Below are positions 38,748 to 48,328 of a DNA stretch of 64,000 nt, piece after piece. The DNA is taken from NCBI RefSeq assembly GCF_900109735.1, contig NZ_FOAS01000003.1:62001-126000 (forward strand), given 5' to 3'. Under the pieces are notes generated by a model. That model ran no database searches. It worked only from the letters and a program-made list of their open reading frames with translations, and was not told where the DNA came from. Every line of letters starts with the position of its first letter. The first letter of the stretch is position 1. Made by a program: the position numbers and the translations under genes. The DNA comes from Atopomonas hussainii. GTDB lineage: Bacteria; Pseudomonadota; Gammaproteobacteria; Pseudomonadales; Pseudomonadaceae.

Positions 38748-40949
38748 GTGATTCTGCAACTGGCTTTGCCCTCGCCCCTGCGCCGCTTATTCGACTACCT
38801 GCCACCGCTCGGTTGCAACCCAGCTCTGCTGCGCCCCGGCGTGCGTTTGCGCGTGCCGTTTGGCCGTCGTGAAGTGGTCGGCGTGTTGATTCGCACGCAG
38901 CAGCACAGCGAAGTGCCGGCCGACAAACTGCGCGCCGCGCTCGAGCTACTCGACCACGAGCCACTGCTGCCCGACAGCGTTTGGCAGCTCGCCTTGCGCA
39001 CCGCGCAGTATTACCAGCACAGCTTAGGCGACACCTTGGCGTGGGCACTGCCAAGCCTGTTGCGCCAAGGCGAAGCCGCGCAAATGCCCGACCAGTGGAT
39101 TTGGCAGGCAGCGCCAGAAGCGCGCGCCGACGACCCAAGCCTTAATCGCGCACCCAAACAGCAAGCCGCATTGCGCGTACTCAAGCAGCACCCGCACGGC
39201 ATCCAGCACACCAATCTGGCGCGTTTCGACTTACAAAAAGCCACTCTAGATAACCTGCAAAGCAAAGGTTTGGTGAGCCTCACCTGTCACCGCCACCAGA
39301 GCAAGCCACGCCCCAGTCAATGGCTGCATGCTGCCGAGCTGCCGCTGAACAGCGAGCAACAAACAGCACTGCACGCCCTGAGCGCCGGGCTTGGCCGCTT
39401 TCAGCCGTACTTATTGGCTGGTGTCACCGGCAGCGGCAAAACCGAAGTGTATTTGCAGCTAATTCACCAAGTGCTGCGTGCTGGCCAGCAAGTGCTGGTG
39501 CTGATCCCGGAGATCAACCTTGGCCCGCAAACCCTAAGCCGCTTTACCGAGCGTTTTAATGCACGCATCGCCATGCTGCACTCCAACCTCACCGACCGCG
39601 AACGCTTGGATGTATGGCTTAAAGCCCGCGCCGGTGAGCTGGATATCGTCATCGGCACCCGCTCGGCACTGTTCACGCCGCTGGCTAAGCCCGGCCTGAT
39701 TGTGGTCGACGAGGAACACGACGCCTCGTATAAGCAGCAGGAAGGCCTGCGCTATCACGCGCGCGATCTAGCTGTGCTGCGCGGCCGTCTAGAGAACGTA
39801 CCGGTGCTGCTTGGCTCCGCCACGCCGTCGCTGGAAAGCCTGCACAACGCCCAACAAGGCCGCTATGCGCAGCTCAAACTCAACCAGCGCGCCGGTCACG
39901 CCCAGCCGCCCAAGCTATTGCGCCTAGATATTAAAAGCCGCCCGCTGGATGGCGGTCTGTCGCAACCTTTGCTCGGCGCCATGCGTGACACGCTCGGCAA
40001 AGGCCAGCAGGTATTGGTGTTTCTTAACCGGCGCGGCTTTGCCCCCACCCTGCTGTGCAGCCATTGCGGCTGGCAGGCCGAGTGCTCGCGCTGCGATGCA
40101 CGCCTGACCCTACACCAACGCCAGCAACGTTTGCGCTGCCATCACTGCGATAGTCAGCGGCGCATTCCGGAGGCCTGTCCCAAATGCCAATCCACTGAGT
40201 TACTGCCGATTGGCGTGGGCACCGAACGCAGCGAAGAGCGCCTGCTAGAACTCTTCCCCGACTACCCGGTGCTGCGCATCGACCGCGACAGCACGCGCGG
40301 CAAGCACAGCATGCAAGCCTTGTTCGCGCAGATTCAACGCGGCGAGCCGTGCATCTTGCTGGGCACGCAAATGCTCGCCAAAGGGCATCACTTTCCACAG
40401 GTCACCTTAGTGGCCATTCTGGAAGCCGACGGCGGGCTGTTCTCGGCAGACTTCCGCGCCGCCGAGCGCATGGCGCAGCAGATTATTCAGGTCGCTGGGC
40501 GCGCCGGGCGCGATAGCCAACCCGGCCGTGTACTGATCCAAAGCCAGCTGGCCGACCATCCTTTATTGGTGCAGCTGTGCGAAAGCGGCTATTTCGCCTT
40601 TGCCGAACAAGCCCTGCACGAGCGCCGCCAAGCCGGCCTGCCACCCTTTAGCCAGATGGCCTTGCTGCGCGCCGAAGCCAACCAACCGGCGCTGGCCGAG
40701 CAGTTTTTGCAGCAGGCCTGCACGCTGGCCGAGGGCCTATGCCCAAGCGCCAGTGTCGAACTACTGGGCCCCGTGCCCGCGCCCATGGCCAAGCGCGGCG
40801 GCAAGCATCGCGCGCAGCTGTTACTGCTCAGCGAACAACGCGCGCCGCTGCATCAACTGCTCGCGCCATGGCTGGCGCAACTTGAGAGCCTGCCCGAGGG
40901 CCGCAAGGTGCGCTGGTCGTTGGATGTCGACCCCATCGACACCTATTAG
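38748..40949 (+). CDS. priA: Primosomal protein N', replication restart helicase
   Basis: A 733-residue DNA helicase that restarts stalled replication forks. The N-terminal DNA-binding domain (MILQLALPSPLRRLFDYLPP) is followed by a superfamily 2 helicase with GVTGSGKTEVY (motif I) and DEEH (motif II). A cysteine-rich zinc region sits inside the helicase core (CSHCGWQAECSRCDARL, CHHCDSQRRIPEACPKCQ). I use GTG 38748, which begins the protein exactly at the family's N-terminus; an open frame continues far upstream through the rpmE region without similarity. It is divergent from rpmE. Confidence 0.95.
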   Translation: MILQLALPSPLRRLFDYLPPLGCNPALLRPGVRLRVPFGRREVVGVLIRTQQHSEVPADKLRAALELLDHEPLLPDSVWQLALRTAQYYQHSLGDTLAWALPSLLRQGEAAQMPDQWIWQAAPEARADDPSLNRAPKQQAALRVLKQHPHGIQHTNLARFDLQKATLDNLQSKGLVSLTCHRHQSKPRPSQWLHAAELPLNSEQQTALHALSAGLGRFQPYLLAGVTGSGKTEVYLQLIHQVLRAGQQVLVLIPEINLGPQTLSRFTERFNARIAMLHSNLTDRERLDVWLKARAGELDIVIGTRSALFTPLAKPGLIVVDEEHDASYKQQEGLRYHARDLAVLRGRLENVPVLLGSATPSLESLHNAQQGRYAQLKLNQRAGHAQPPKLLRLDIKSRPLDGGLSQPLLGAMRDTLGKGQQVLVFLNRRGFAPTLLCSHCGWQAECSRCDARLTLHQRQQRLRCHHCDSQRRIPEACPKCQSTELLPIGVGTERSEERLLELFPDYPVLRIDRDSTRGKHSMQALFAQIQRGEPCILLGTQMLAKGHHFPQVTLVAILEADGGLFSADFRAAERMAQQIIQVAGRAGRDSQPGRVLIQSQLADHPLLVQLCESGYFAFAEQALHERRQAGLPPFSQMALLRAEANQPALAEQFLQQACTLAEGLCPSASVELLGPVPAPMAKRGGKHRAQLLLLSEQRAPLHQLLAPWLAQLESLPEGRKVRWSLDVDPIDTY

Positions 40950-40958
40950 CCAAAACCT

Positions 40959-40978
40959 ATATCAATTTTTTTTGATGC
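40959..40978 (+). promoter_or_regulatory. Candidate operator ahead of the ArsR-metK operon
   Basis: An inverted repeat ATCAA-N6-TTGAT (40961-40976) lies in the 71-base gap before the regulator gene. It is a good size and place for autoregulation by an ArsR-type protein; the link is inference. Confidence 0.45.
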
Positions 40979-41020
40979 TTTGCTTGCCGAGTCGGAATTA
41001 CCTCTCTAGACTGGCTCGCC

Positions 41021-42022
41021 ATGAACAGTATCGCCACGCCCGCCTTCTCGACGCTCGACAGCCTCGCGCAGCTGAATAAAGCTGCCGGCGATGCGCTGCG
41101 CCTGAATATTTTGCGTGCGCTGGCCAACGATTCGTTCGGCGTGCTGGAACTGGCGCAGATCTTCGCCACCACCCAATCGGGCATGAGCCACCACTTAAAA
41201 GTGCTTGCCCAAGCTTGCTTGGTGGCTACACGCCGTGAAGGCAATGCGATCTTCTATCGCCGTGCCCTACCCAAAGCCGAGCATCCGCATACCGCGCTGC
41301 ACAGCGCCCTGCTGGCGAGTGTCGATCAGTGCGAGTTAGAAGCAGCCATCAGCGAGCAAATCGAGCTCATCCACGCGCAGCGCGCCGCCGTCAGCCGCGA
41401 CTACTTCGCCCGTGTGGCAGATAAATTCCAAGCCCAGCAGGATCTGATCGCCGGCCTAGAGCAGTACCACGACGCCGTGCTTAACCTGCTCGACACCTTG
41501 AGCCTGCCAGACAACGCCTGCGCGATTGACGTGGGCTCCGGCGATGGACGTTTTTTACCGGCGCTGGCCGAGCGTTTTAGCCGTGTGATCGCGCTAGACA
41601 ACAGCCCAGCAATGCTCGAACAAGCCCGCGAGCACTGCCACAGCGCAGGCCTCAAGCACGTCAAACTACTGCTGGCCGACGCCCTGCAACAGCCCTGCGC
41701 GCCGGCTGACTGCGTGGTGCTGAACATGGTGCTGCATCACTTGCCAGCGCCCGCCGAGGCGCTGCAAGCACTCAGCCAGCTGGTGAAGCCCGGCGGTCAT
41801 TTACTGATTAGCGAGTTGTGCCCGCACGATCAAGCCTGGGCGCGCGACGCCTGCGGCGATCTGTGGCTAGGCTTCGAGCAAGAAGAATTGGCCCAGTGGG
41901 CCTCGCACGCCGAGCTTGCCAGCGGCGACAGCCTGTACTTAGGCCTGCGTAACGGCTTCCAACTGCAAATCCGCCATTTTTATCGCCTGCCTACGGCAGA
42001 CGTTTCCACACTCCGGTCATAG
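41021..42022 (+). CDS. ArsR-family regulator fused to a SAM-binding methyltransferase-like domain (SahR-type)
   Basis: A 333-residue protein with two domains. Residues about 15-95 form an ArsR winged helix (LRLNILRALANDSFGVLELAQIF, then TTQSGMSHHLKVLAQACLVATRREGN). Residues about 140-320 form a class I methyltransferase fold with the SAM/SAH loop DVGSGDGRF and LLADALQQP, NMVLHHLPAP. It lacks the cysteine pairs of metal-sensing ArsR proteins. Regulators of this form (SahR) are known in proteobacteria to sense SAH and control methyl-cycle genes, and metK follows after 12 bases. I infer that it represses its own operon through the nearby inverted repeat. Whether the second domain is an active methyltransferase is unknown. 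Confidence 0.85.
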   Translation: MNSIATPAFSTLDSLAQLNKAAGDALRLNILRALANDSFGVLELAQIFATTQSGMSHHLKVLAQACLVATRREGNAIFYRRALPKAEHPHTALHSALLASVDQCELEAAISEQIELIHAQRAAVSRDYFARVADKFQAQQDLIAGLEQYHDAVLNLLDTLSLPDNACAIDVGSGDGRFLPALAERFSRVIALDNSPAMLEQAREHCHSAGLKHVKLLLADALQQPCAPADCVVLNMVLHHLPAPAEALQALSQLVKPGGHLLISELCPHDQAWARDACGDLWLGFEQEELAQWASHAELASGDSLYLGLRNGFQLQIRHFYRLPTADVSTLRS

Positions 42023-42034
42023 GACATTGCCCCA

Positions 42035-43225
42035 ATGAGCGAATACTCCCTGTTTACCTCTGAATCCGTCTCTGAAGGCCATCCGGACAAGATCGCCGAC
42101 CAGATCTCCGATGCCGTACTGGACGCCATCATCACCGAAGACAAGCACGCCCGCGTGGCAGTGGAAACGCTGGTAAAAACCGGCGTGGCGATTGTCGCCG
42201 GCGAAGTCACCACCAGCGCGTGGGTCGACCTTGAGCAGATCGTGCGTGATGTGATCAACGACATCGGCTACACCAGCAGCGAAGTGGGCTTCGACGGCTC
42301 TACTTGCGGCGTGATGAACGTGATCGGCAAGCAATCGGTGGACATCGCCCAAGGCGTCGACCGCAGCAAGCCCGAAGACCAAGGCGCCGGCGACCAAGGC
42401 CTGATGTTTGGCTACGCCAGCAACGAAACCGACGTGCTGATGCCTGCGCCGATCTGCTTCAGCCACCGTTTGGTCGAGCGTCAAGCCGAAGCGCGCAAGA
42501 GCGGCCTACTGCCGTGGCTGCGCCCGGATGCGAAAAGCCAAGTCACCTGCCGCTACGAAAACGGCAAAGTGGCCGGCATCGACGCCATCGTACTGTCGAC
42601 CCAGCACAACCCCGATGTGTCGCTAGCCGACCTGCGTGAAGGCGTGATGGAGCTGATCGTTAAGCACGTCATCCCTGCCGAGCTGCTGCACAAAGACACC
42701 CAGTTCCACATCAACCCGACCGGCAACTTTGTGATCGGCGGCCCGGTGGGCGACTGCGGCTTAACCGGCCGTAAAATCATCGTCGACACCTACGGCGGCA
42801 TGGCCCGCCACGGCGGCGGCGCGTTCTCTGGTAAAGACCCATCTAAGGTGGACCGCTCGGCCGCCTACGCCGGTCGTTACGTGGCGAAGAACATCGTCGC
42901 CGCCGGCCTGGCCGACAAGTGCGAAATTCAGGTGTCCTACGCCATCGGTGTGGCGCAGCCGACGTCCATTTCGCTGAACACCTTCGGCACCGGCAAGCTC
43001 AGCGATGCGCAGATCATTCAGCTGGTGCGTGAGCATTTCGACCTGCGTCCGTACGCCATCACTAAGATGCTCGACCTGCTGCACCCCATGTACCGCCGCA
43101 CCGCCGCGTACGGCCACTTTGGTCGCCTGCCGGAGCAAATCACCGTCGGCGACGACACCTTCACCACCTTCTCGTGGGAACAGACCGACAAAGCCGCCGC
43201 ACTGCGAGCTGCTGCCGGCCTGTAA
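42035..43225 (+). CDS. metK: S-adenosylmethionine synthase
   Basis: A 396-residue enzyme that makes SAM from methionine and ATP. The family blocks are intact: [17 protein letters not shown] (residues 9-25), [12 protein letters not shown] and [16 protein letters not shown]. It lies 12 bases after the ArsR-type regulator and is probably cotranscribed with it. A strong terminator follows. Full length. Confidence 0.98.
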   Translation: MSEYSLFTSESVSEGHPDKIADQISDAVLDAIITEDKHARVAVETLVKTGVAIVAGEVTTSAWVDLEQIVRDVINDIGYTSSEVGFDGSTCGVMNVIGKQSVDIAQGVDRSKPEDQGAGDQGLMFGYASNETDVLMPAPICFSHRLVERQAEARKSGLLPWLRPDAKSQVTCRYENGKVAGIDAIVLSTQHNPDVSLADLREGVMELIVKHVIPAELLHKDTQFHINPTGNFVIGGPVGDCGLTGRKIIVDTYGGMARHGGGAFSGKDPSKVDRSAAYAGRYVAKNIVAAGLADKCEIQVSYAIGVAQPTSISLNTFGTGKLSDAQIIQLVREHFDLRPYAITKMLDLLHPMYRRTAAYGHFGRLPEQITVGDDTFTTFSWEQTDKAAALRAAAGL

Positions 43226-43235
43226 GCCCCGCCAT

Positions 43236-43274
43236 AAAAAACGGCGCGCTCGGAGATCCGGCGCGCCGTTTTTT
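43236..43274. terminator. Bidirectional terminator between metK and the cytochrome c' gene
   Basis: A 14-base inverted repeat (43236-43249 with 43261-43274; core CGGCGCGC/GCGCGCCG) with A6 and T7 flanks lies between converging genes. Confidence 0.92.
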
Positions 43275-43315
43275 TATGCTTGTCGCAAACTGCTCGCCGC
43301 TCAGCAGCTCATGCC

Positions 43316-43750
43316 TTAATAACCACGAAACTCTTGATGGCAACCGCTGCACCCGGCATTCACGGCCTGTAGCGCCTCCACAAACGTCGCGTTTACCGCC
43401 GGCAACTCTTGCGTCACTTGTTGCAAGCGCTGGGCCGCCTGTTCAAGCTGCTGCGCATAGCCGGCAAACTGTGCTTGACGCGCCGACTGCGCCACATCGG
43501 CATCCTCCGGCAATGGCGGATAATACTGCCACGCCTGCCCACTCAAGCCGGCCAAGGCTTGCGCGTGCTGGGCCACCTCAGCCGAATCGAATAATCGTTC
43601 ACCACGCTGATAATCACGCAAGGTCTGGCTGTGGCTGAGCATTTGTTTAAACACCGCGCTGCGCTTGCCCTCAGGCGAATTGGGGTCGACCTCTTTGCAG
43701 CCCACCAACAACACCACACTGCAACACCCCAACCAACGCAACCACTGCAT
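43316..43750 (-). CDS. Cytochrome c'-like lipoprotein
   Basis: A 144-residue exported haem protein. The signal peptide carries a lipobox LLVGC (Cys17), so the protein is membrane-anchored. The mature part is helical and ends with [11 protein letters not shown], the C-terminal CxxCHxxFR arrangement of class II cytochrome c'. Such proteins bind nitric oxide or other gases in the periplasm; the role here is inferred from fold. Start ATG 43750 ([10 protein letters not shown]) is chosen over an upstream in-frame start, since it begins right at the signal peptide. It is monocistronic and convergent with metK. Confidence 0.78.
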   Translation of the reverse strand: MQWLRWLGCCSVVLLVGCKEVDPNSPEGKRSAVFKQMLSHSQTLRDYQRGERLFDSAEVAQHAQALAGLSGQAWQYYPPLPEDADVAQSARQAQFAGYAQQLEQAAQRLQQVTQELPAVNATFVEALQAVNAGCSGCHQEFRGY

Positions 43751-43851
43751 GCCCACTGCCTCAGCAACAAAAGCCGCGCAGTGTGCCCGAGCCCAGCCTT
43801 TGGCCCTAGACAAAAACTGTTAGTAAAAATCTCCGCAAACGACAGAAAGCC

Positions 43852-43880
43852 TTGGGCAGACCCGCCGTGGCCGCTATACT
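43852..43880 (+). promoter_or_regulatory. Sigma-70 promoter of ahcY
   Basis: TTGGGC (43852-43857) and TATACT (43875-43880) are exactly 17 bases apart. The expected start, near 43887, lies just upstream of the SAH riboswitch. Confidence 0.7.
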
Positions 43881-43923
43881 TGCCTGCACTTTGCACGGCG
43901 CTACGCCGTGTCCCGCCACCCAC

Positions 43924-44023
43924 CCGAGGGGCGCTGCAGCAGGTTCTCTGTCAGGCTCGGTTGGGGCGCGTTCGACCAGCATGGTCACACGCACAACGGC
44001 GCCCATTCACACAACGAATGGAG
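43924..44023 (+). ncRNA. S-adenosylhomocysteine riboswitch with ribosome-site hairpin
   Basis: The 5' leader of ahcY matches the SAH riboswitch: CCGAG (43924-43928) pairs with CTCGG (43956-43960), the loop contains GCGCTGCAGC and CAGGCTCGG, and GGGCGC (43929-43934) pairs with GCGCCC (43999-44004) as the pseudoknot. An optional hairpin GACC/GGTC lies between. Downstream, CCATTC (44003-44008) can pair with GAATGG (44016-44021), which covers part of the GGAG ribosome site (44020-44023). That helix shares two bases with the pseudoknot, so SAH binding should free the ribosome site and turn ahcY on. The fold was derived by eye. Confidence 0.9.
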
Positions 44024-44029
44024 AAGCGC

Positions 44030-45418
44030 ATGACCGCGTTTGCAGACTTTAAGGTTGCCGACATAAGCCTGGCCGATTGGGGCCGCAAAGAAATCATCAT
44101 CGCCGAATCTGAAATGCCTGCCCTGATGGGCCTGCGCCGCAAATATGCCGGCGAGCAGCCGCTGAAAGGCGCGAAGATCATCGGCTGTATCCACATGACC
44201 ATCCAAACCGCCGTACTGATCGAAACCCTGATCGCCCTGGGTGCCGAAGTGCGCTGGTCGAGCTGCAACATTTTCTCCACCCAAGACCAAGCCGCTGCGG
44301 CCATCGCCAACGCCGGCATTCCGGTCTTCGCGTGGAAAGGTGAAACTGAAGAAGAGTACGAGTGGTGCATCGAGCAAACCATCCTCAAAGATGGCCAGCC
44401 GTGGGACGCCAACATGATTCTGGATGACGGCGGCGACCTGACCCAGATCATCCACCAGAAGTACCCGGCGATGCTGGAGAAGATCCACGGCATCACCGAA
44501 GAAACCACCACCGGCGTACATCGTCTGGTTGAGATGCTGAAAAAAGGCACCCTGAAAGTGCCGGCCATCAACGTCAACGACTCGGTCACCAAGAGTAAGA
44601 ACGACAACAAGTACGGCTGCCGTCACAGCCTTAACGACGCCATCAAGCGCGGCACCGACCACCTGCTGTCTGGCAAGCAAGCGCTGGTGATCGGTTACGG
44701 CGACGTGGGCAAGGGCTCAGCTGCTTCGCTGCGCCAAGAAGGCATGATCGTTAAAGTCACCGAAGTCGACCCGATCTGCGCCATGCAAGCCTGCATGGAC
44801 GGCTACGAAGTGGTTTCGCCGTACAAGAACGGCATTAACGACGGCACCGACGCCAGCGTCGACGCTGCGCTGCTGGGCAAGATCGACCTGATCGTCACCA
44901 CCACCGGCAACGTCAACGTCTGCGACGCCGGCATGCTCAAGGCACTGAAAGCCCGCGCTGTGGTGTGCAACATCGGCCACTTCGACAACGAAATCGACAC
45001 CGCCTTCATGCGCGCCAACTGGGCTTGGGAAGAAGTGAAGCCGCAGGTGCACAAGATTCACCGCACCGGCAAAGACCTCGATCCGACCAATGATGACTAT
45101 CTGATCCTGCTGGCCGAAGGCCGCTTGGTGAACTTGGGCAACGCTACTGGCCACCCAAGCCGCATCATGGATGGCTCGTTCGCCAACCAAGTACTGGCGC
45201 AGATGTACCTGTTCGAACGCAAGTTCGCTGAGTTACCGGCTGCCGACAAAGCCGCCAAGCTGAGCGTGACTGTGCTGCCGAAGAAGCTCGACGAAGAAGT
45301 CGCCTTGGAAATGGTGAAAGGCTTCGGCGGCGTGGTAACCCAGCTGACCAGCAAGCAAGCCGAGTACATCGACGTGCCGCAAGAAGGCCCCTTCAAGCCG
45401 GACACCTACCGCTACTAA
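44030..45418 (+). CDS. ahcY: Adenosylhomocysteinase
   Basis: A 462-residue NAD-dependent enzyme that splits S-adenosylhomocysteine into adenosine and homocysteine, removing the inhibitor formed by every SAM-dependent methylation. The NAD site [10 protein letters not shown] is intact, as are DDGGDLTQ and the C-terminal KPDTYRY lid that closes the NAD site. ATG 44030 has GGAG seven bases upstream; the frame stays open far upstream, but that region is the leader RNA. Followed by a terminator-like hairpin and metF. Confidence 0.97.
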   Translation: MTAFADFKVADISLADWGRKEIIIAESEMPALMGLRRKYAGEQPLKGAKIIGCIHMTIQTAVLIETLIALGAEVRWSSCNIFSTQDQAAAAIANAGIPVFAWKGETEEEYEWCIEQTILKDGQPWDANMILDDGGDLTQIIHQKYPAMLEKIHGITEETTTGVHRLVEMLKKGTLKVPAINVNDSVTKSKNDNKYGCRHSLNDAIKRGTDHLLSGKQALVIGYGDVGKGSAASLRQEGMIVKVTEVDPICAMQACMDGYEVVSPYKNGINDGTDASVDAALLGKIDLIVTTTGNVNVCDAGMLKALKARAVVCNIGHFDNEIDTAFMRANWAWEEVKPQVHKIHRTGKDLDPTNDDYLILLAEGRLVNLGNATGHPSRIMDGSFANQVLAQMYLFERKFAELPAADKAAKLSVTVLPKKLDEEVALEMVKGFGGVVTQLTSKQAEYIDVPQEGPFKPDTYRY

Positions 45419-45429
45419 GCCTGGCCCGC

Positions 45430-45460
45430 ACGATGGGCAGCCGCTGCCCATCGTCATTTT
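45430..45460 (+). terminator. Terminator-like hairpin between ahcY and metF
   Basis: An ACGATGGGCAG/CTGCCCATCGT stem (45430-45440 with 45444-45454) is followed by CATTTTTAC. A short three-base loop and T5 suggest full or partial termination. Confidence 0.7.
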
Positions 45461-45466
45461 TACGTT

Positions 45467-45484
45467 GGGCAGCCTAAGCTGCCC
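45467..45484 (+). other. Second hairpin in the metF leader
   Basis: GGGCAGC/GCTGCCC, a perfect seven-base stem with loop CTAA, 17 bases before the metF ATG. Its arms repeat those of the hairpin just upstream, so the two can exchange partners. Confidence 0.5.
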
Positions 45485-45501
45485 TGACTGACGGATTGTG
45501 T

Positions 45502-46347
45502 ATGTCTCAAGAACGCCGCTACAGCTTTGAGTTCTTCCCGACGAAGACCGACGCTGGCCACGAAAAACTGCTCAACGTCGCCCGCCAACTGGCTGGCTAT
45601 AACCCGGACTTTTTCTCCTGCACCTATGGCGCCGGTGGCTCCACCCGCGACCGCACGCTCAACACTGTTTTGCAGTTGGATGGCGAGGTGAAAGTCCCCA
45701 CCGCACCGCATTTATCCTGCGTCGGCGACAGCAAAGCCGAGCTGCGCGAGCTGCTCAATACCTACCAAAGCAACGGCATTCAACGCATCGTTGCGCTGCG
45801 TGGCGACCTGCCTTCTGGCATGGGCATGGCCTCCGGCGAACTGCGCTTTGCCAACGAGTTGGTCGAATTCATTCGCGCCGAAACCGGCGATCATTTTCAC
45901 ATTGAAGTGGCCGCCTATCCCGAAGCCCACCCGCAGGCGCGCAGCTTCGAAACCGACCTGAACAACTTCGTGCGCAAAATGCAGGCCGGCGCCGACAGTG
46001 CCATCACCCAATACTTCTTCAACGCCGACTGTTATTTCCATTTTGTCGAGTGCGCAGAAAAATTAGGGGTGACACAACCGATCGTGCCGGGCATCATGCC
46101 GATTACCAACTACAGCAAGCTGGCCCGTTTCTCGGACGCCTGCGGCGCGGAAATCCCCCGCTGGATCCGCAAACAGCTGGAAGCCTACGGTGACGACATC
46201 GACAGCATCCAGGCCTTTGGTGAAGAAGTGATCACCGCCATGTGCGAACGCCTCCTTCAAGGCGGCGCCCCCGGCCTGCACTTCTACACACTGAACCAAG
46301 CCGAGCCCAGCCTTGCCATCTGGCACAACTTGAAGTTACCGCGCTAA
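45502..46347 (+). CDS. metF: 5,10-methylenetetrahydrofolate reductase
   Basis: A 281-residue flavoprotein that makes 5-methyltetrahydrofolate, the methyl donor for methionine synthesis. The N-terminal SFEFFPTKT is the family signature, with TYGAGGSTRDRT and VALRGDLP following. The start ATG 45502 is chosen over a TTG two codons earlier; ACGGA lies seven bases upstream. It completes the methyl-cycle set with metK and ahcY. Confidence 0.96.
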   Translation: MSQERRYSFEFFPTKTDAGHEKLLNVARQLAGYNPDFFSCTYGAGGSTRDRTLNTVLQLDGEVKVPTAPHLSCVGDSKAELRELLNTYQSNGIQRIVALRGDLPSGMGMASGELRFANELVEFIRAETGDHFHIEVAAYPEAHPQARSFETDLNNFVRKMQAGADSAITQYFFNADCYFHFVECAEKLGVTQPIVPGIMPITNYSKLARFSDACGAEIPRWIRKQLEAYGDDIDSIQAFGEEVITAMCERLLQGGAPGLHFYTLNQAEPSLAIWHNLKLPR

Positions 46348-46353
46348 ACCTTG

Positions 46354-46377
46354 GCGGCCTTCAGCGTTGAAGGCCGC
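46354..46377 (+). terminator. Hairpin after metF, weak terminator
   Basis: GCGGCCTTCA (46354-46363) pairs with TGAAGGCCGC (46368-46377) over a four-base loop. No T run follows, so it may be an RNA-stability element or a weak terminator. Confidence 0.45.
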
Positions 46378-46546
46378 TCACCCGCCTGCTGTTGTGGTAC
46401 TGCGAACTGCTTCGCTTATTCGCATCCGGCCGCCGCCGGAGCCTGCTCCCAGCGCACGGAGCAAGCCGCCGACGGAACTCACCAGTTTGCCAGATGCATA
46501 GACCCGCGCATGACGATCGGCCCCGCCGACCACATAGGTACAGTGC

Positions 46547-48325
46547 ATGCCATTTGCAAACCTCGGACTTTCTGAGGCGTTGAGCCAAGCCGTAGCCGCT
46601 GCAGGCTACAACGAACCCACCCCTGTCCAGCAACGCGCCATCCCCGCCGTATTAAGCGGCCGCGATTTGATGGTTGCGGCACAAACCGGTACCGGTAAAA
46701 CCGGCGGTTTTGCCTTGCCCGTGCTGGAAAAACTCTTCCCCGCCGGGCACCCCGATCGCGAGCAGCGCCACGGTGCCAAGCAAGCCCGCGTGCTGGTATT
46801 GACCCCCACCCGCGAGCTAGCCGCGCAAGTGCACGACAGCTTCCAGCTGTATGCCCGTGACCTGCTGCTCAATAGCGCGTGTATTTTTGGCGGCGTGGGC
46901 ATGACCCCGCAGATCAAAAAGCTCAGCAAGGGCGTCGACGTGCTGGTCGCCTGTCCCGGACGCCTGCTCGACCTGCTGGGACAAAACGCCGTAGACCTGA
47001 GCCAAGTTGAAATTCTTGTGCTGGACGAAGCCGACCGCATGCTCGACATGGGCTTTATCCACGACGTTAAAAAGGTGCTCGCCCGCTTGCCCGCCAAGCG
47101 GCAGAACCTGCTGTTCTCGGCCACCTTTAATAAAGACATCATCGCGCTGGCCAACCGCCTGCTGGATAACCCCGAGCGCATCGAAGTCACTCCACCAAAC
47201 ACCACCGTCGAGCGCATCGCTCAAGCGGTGTACCGGTTGGAAAACGCCCATAAGCGCCCGCTCCTGGCCCACTTGATCACCCAAGGTGCCTGGGAGCAAG
47301 TGCTAGTCTTCACCCGCACCAAGCACGGCGCCAATCGGCTGGCCGAATACCTGATCAAGCAGGGCCTCACCGCGGCGGCGATTCACGGCAATAAGAGCCA
47401 AAACGCCCGCACCAAAGCCTTGGCTGACTTTAAAGCCAACGAAGTTCGCGTCTTGGTCGCCACCGATATCGCGGCACGTGGCTTGGATATCGACCAACTG
47501 CCGCACGTGGTCAACTACGAGCTGCCCAATGTCGAAGAAGACTACGTGCACCGCATTGGCCGTACCGGCCGCGCCGGGCGTAGTGGCGAGGCCATCTCGC
47601 TGGTCGCACCGGATGAAGAAAAACTGCTCAAGGCGATCGAAAAGTTCACCCAGCAGAAGATTCCCGCCGGCGACAGCATGGGCTTTGATGCGGGCAGCAT
47701 CGACTTAAGCCAAAGCCAAGACGCCCCGCGCCCGCCACGCCAAGGTCGCGGCCACGGTCGTGGCGACAAGCCGCGCCATGAAAACAGCGACGCCAGTAAC
47801 AGTGACGCGCAGAAGAAGCGTCGTCGCCGTGGCAAAAAGCCCACCGACGGCGCCGAAACCAGCACCCCAGCTGCCGCCAGCGAAAACCCGCGTAATAGCG
47901 CGCGTGATAACAACGGCGAGAACCGTCCACGCAAGCCGCGCGGCGAGCAAAACGGCAGCAATCCGCGCAATAACCAAGAGCGCCGCCCAGCTAACAACAA
48001 TACCGGGCGTGGAGGGCAACCACGCCAGTCGGGGCGCAAGCCGTTTGGCGGGCATAACATGCCACGCATGGAAGACCTGCTCGACACGCCCTGGTCCCGC
48101 CAAGAGCGCGAGCGCCCAGCGCTGCTGAAGACCCTGCAAATCGACATGCCGGATCTGCCTGACAACATCGATGACGACTTCGGTAACCGTGTCGATTACG
48201 TGCCCAAAGCACCGGCCAAGCCCAGCAGCAATCGCCGCCGTGGCGGTGGCAGTCGCAAGCCCAACAACCGTGGCAACGGCGGCAAAGGTGGTAGCGGCGG
48301 TAACGACAATCGCGGCAATCGCTAA
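46547..48325 (+). CDS. DEAD-box RNA helicase, RhlE2-like
   Basis: A 592-residue ATP-dependent RNA helicase. The core (residues 1-375) has AQTGTGKT (motif I), [12 protein letters not shown] in [17 protein letters not shown] (motif III), and [11 protein letters not shown] (motif VI). Residues about 390-592 are a basic, disordered tail rich in Arg, Gly, Asn and Lys, of the kind that binds RNA and RNase E in the Pseudomonas RhlE2 protein. Its place after metF matches the locus of that protein as I recall it. The 5' leader of nearly 200 bases between metF and the ATG holds several GC-rich hairpins, so expression may be controlled after transcription. Confidence 0.9.
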   Translation: MPFANLGLSEALSQAVAAAGYNEPTPVQQRAIPAVLSGRDLMVAAQTGTGKTGGFALPVLEKLFPAGHPDREQRHGAKQARVLVLTPTRELAAQVHDSFQLYARDLLLNSACIFGGVGMTPQIKKLSKGVDVLVACPGRLLDLLGQNAVDLSQVEILVLDEADRMLDMGFIHDVKKVLARLPAKRQNLLFSATFNKDIIALANRLLDNPERIEVTPPNTTVERIAQAVYRLENAHKRPLLAHLITQGAWEQVLVFTRTKHGANRLAEYLIKQGLTAAAIHGNKSQNARTKALADFKANEVRVLVATDIAARGLDIDQLPHVVNYELPNVEEDYVHRIGRTGRAGRSGEAISLVAPDEEKLLKAIEKFTQQKIPAGDSMGFDAGSIDLSQSQDAPRPPRQGRGHGRGDKPRHENSDASNSDAQKKRRRRGKKPTDGAETSTPAAASENPRNSARDNNGENRPRKPRGEQNGSNPRNNQERRPANNNTGRGGQPRQSGRKPFGGHNMPRMEDLLDTPWSRQERERPALLKTLQIDMPDLPDNIDDDFGNRVDYVPKAPAKPSSNRRRGGGSRKPNNRGNGGKGGSGGNDNRGNR

Positions 48326-48328
48326 GTG

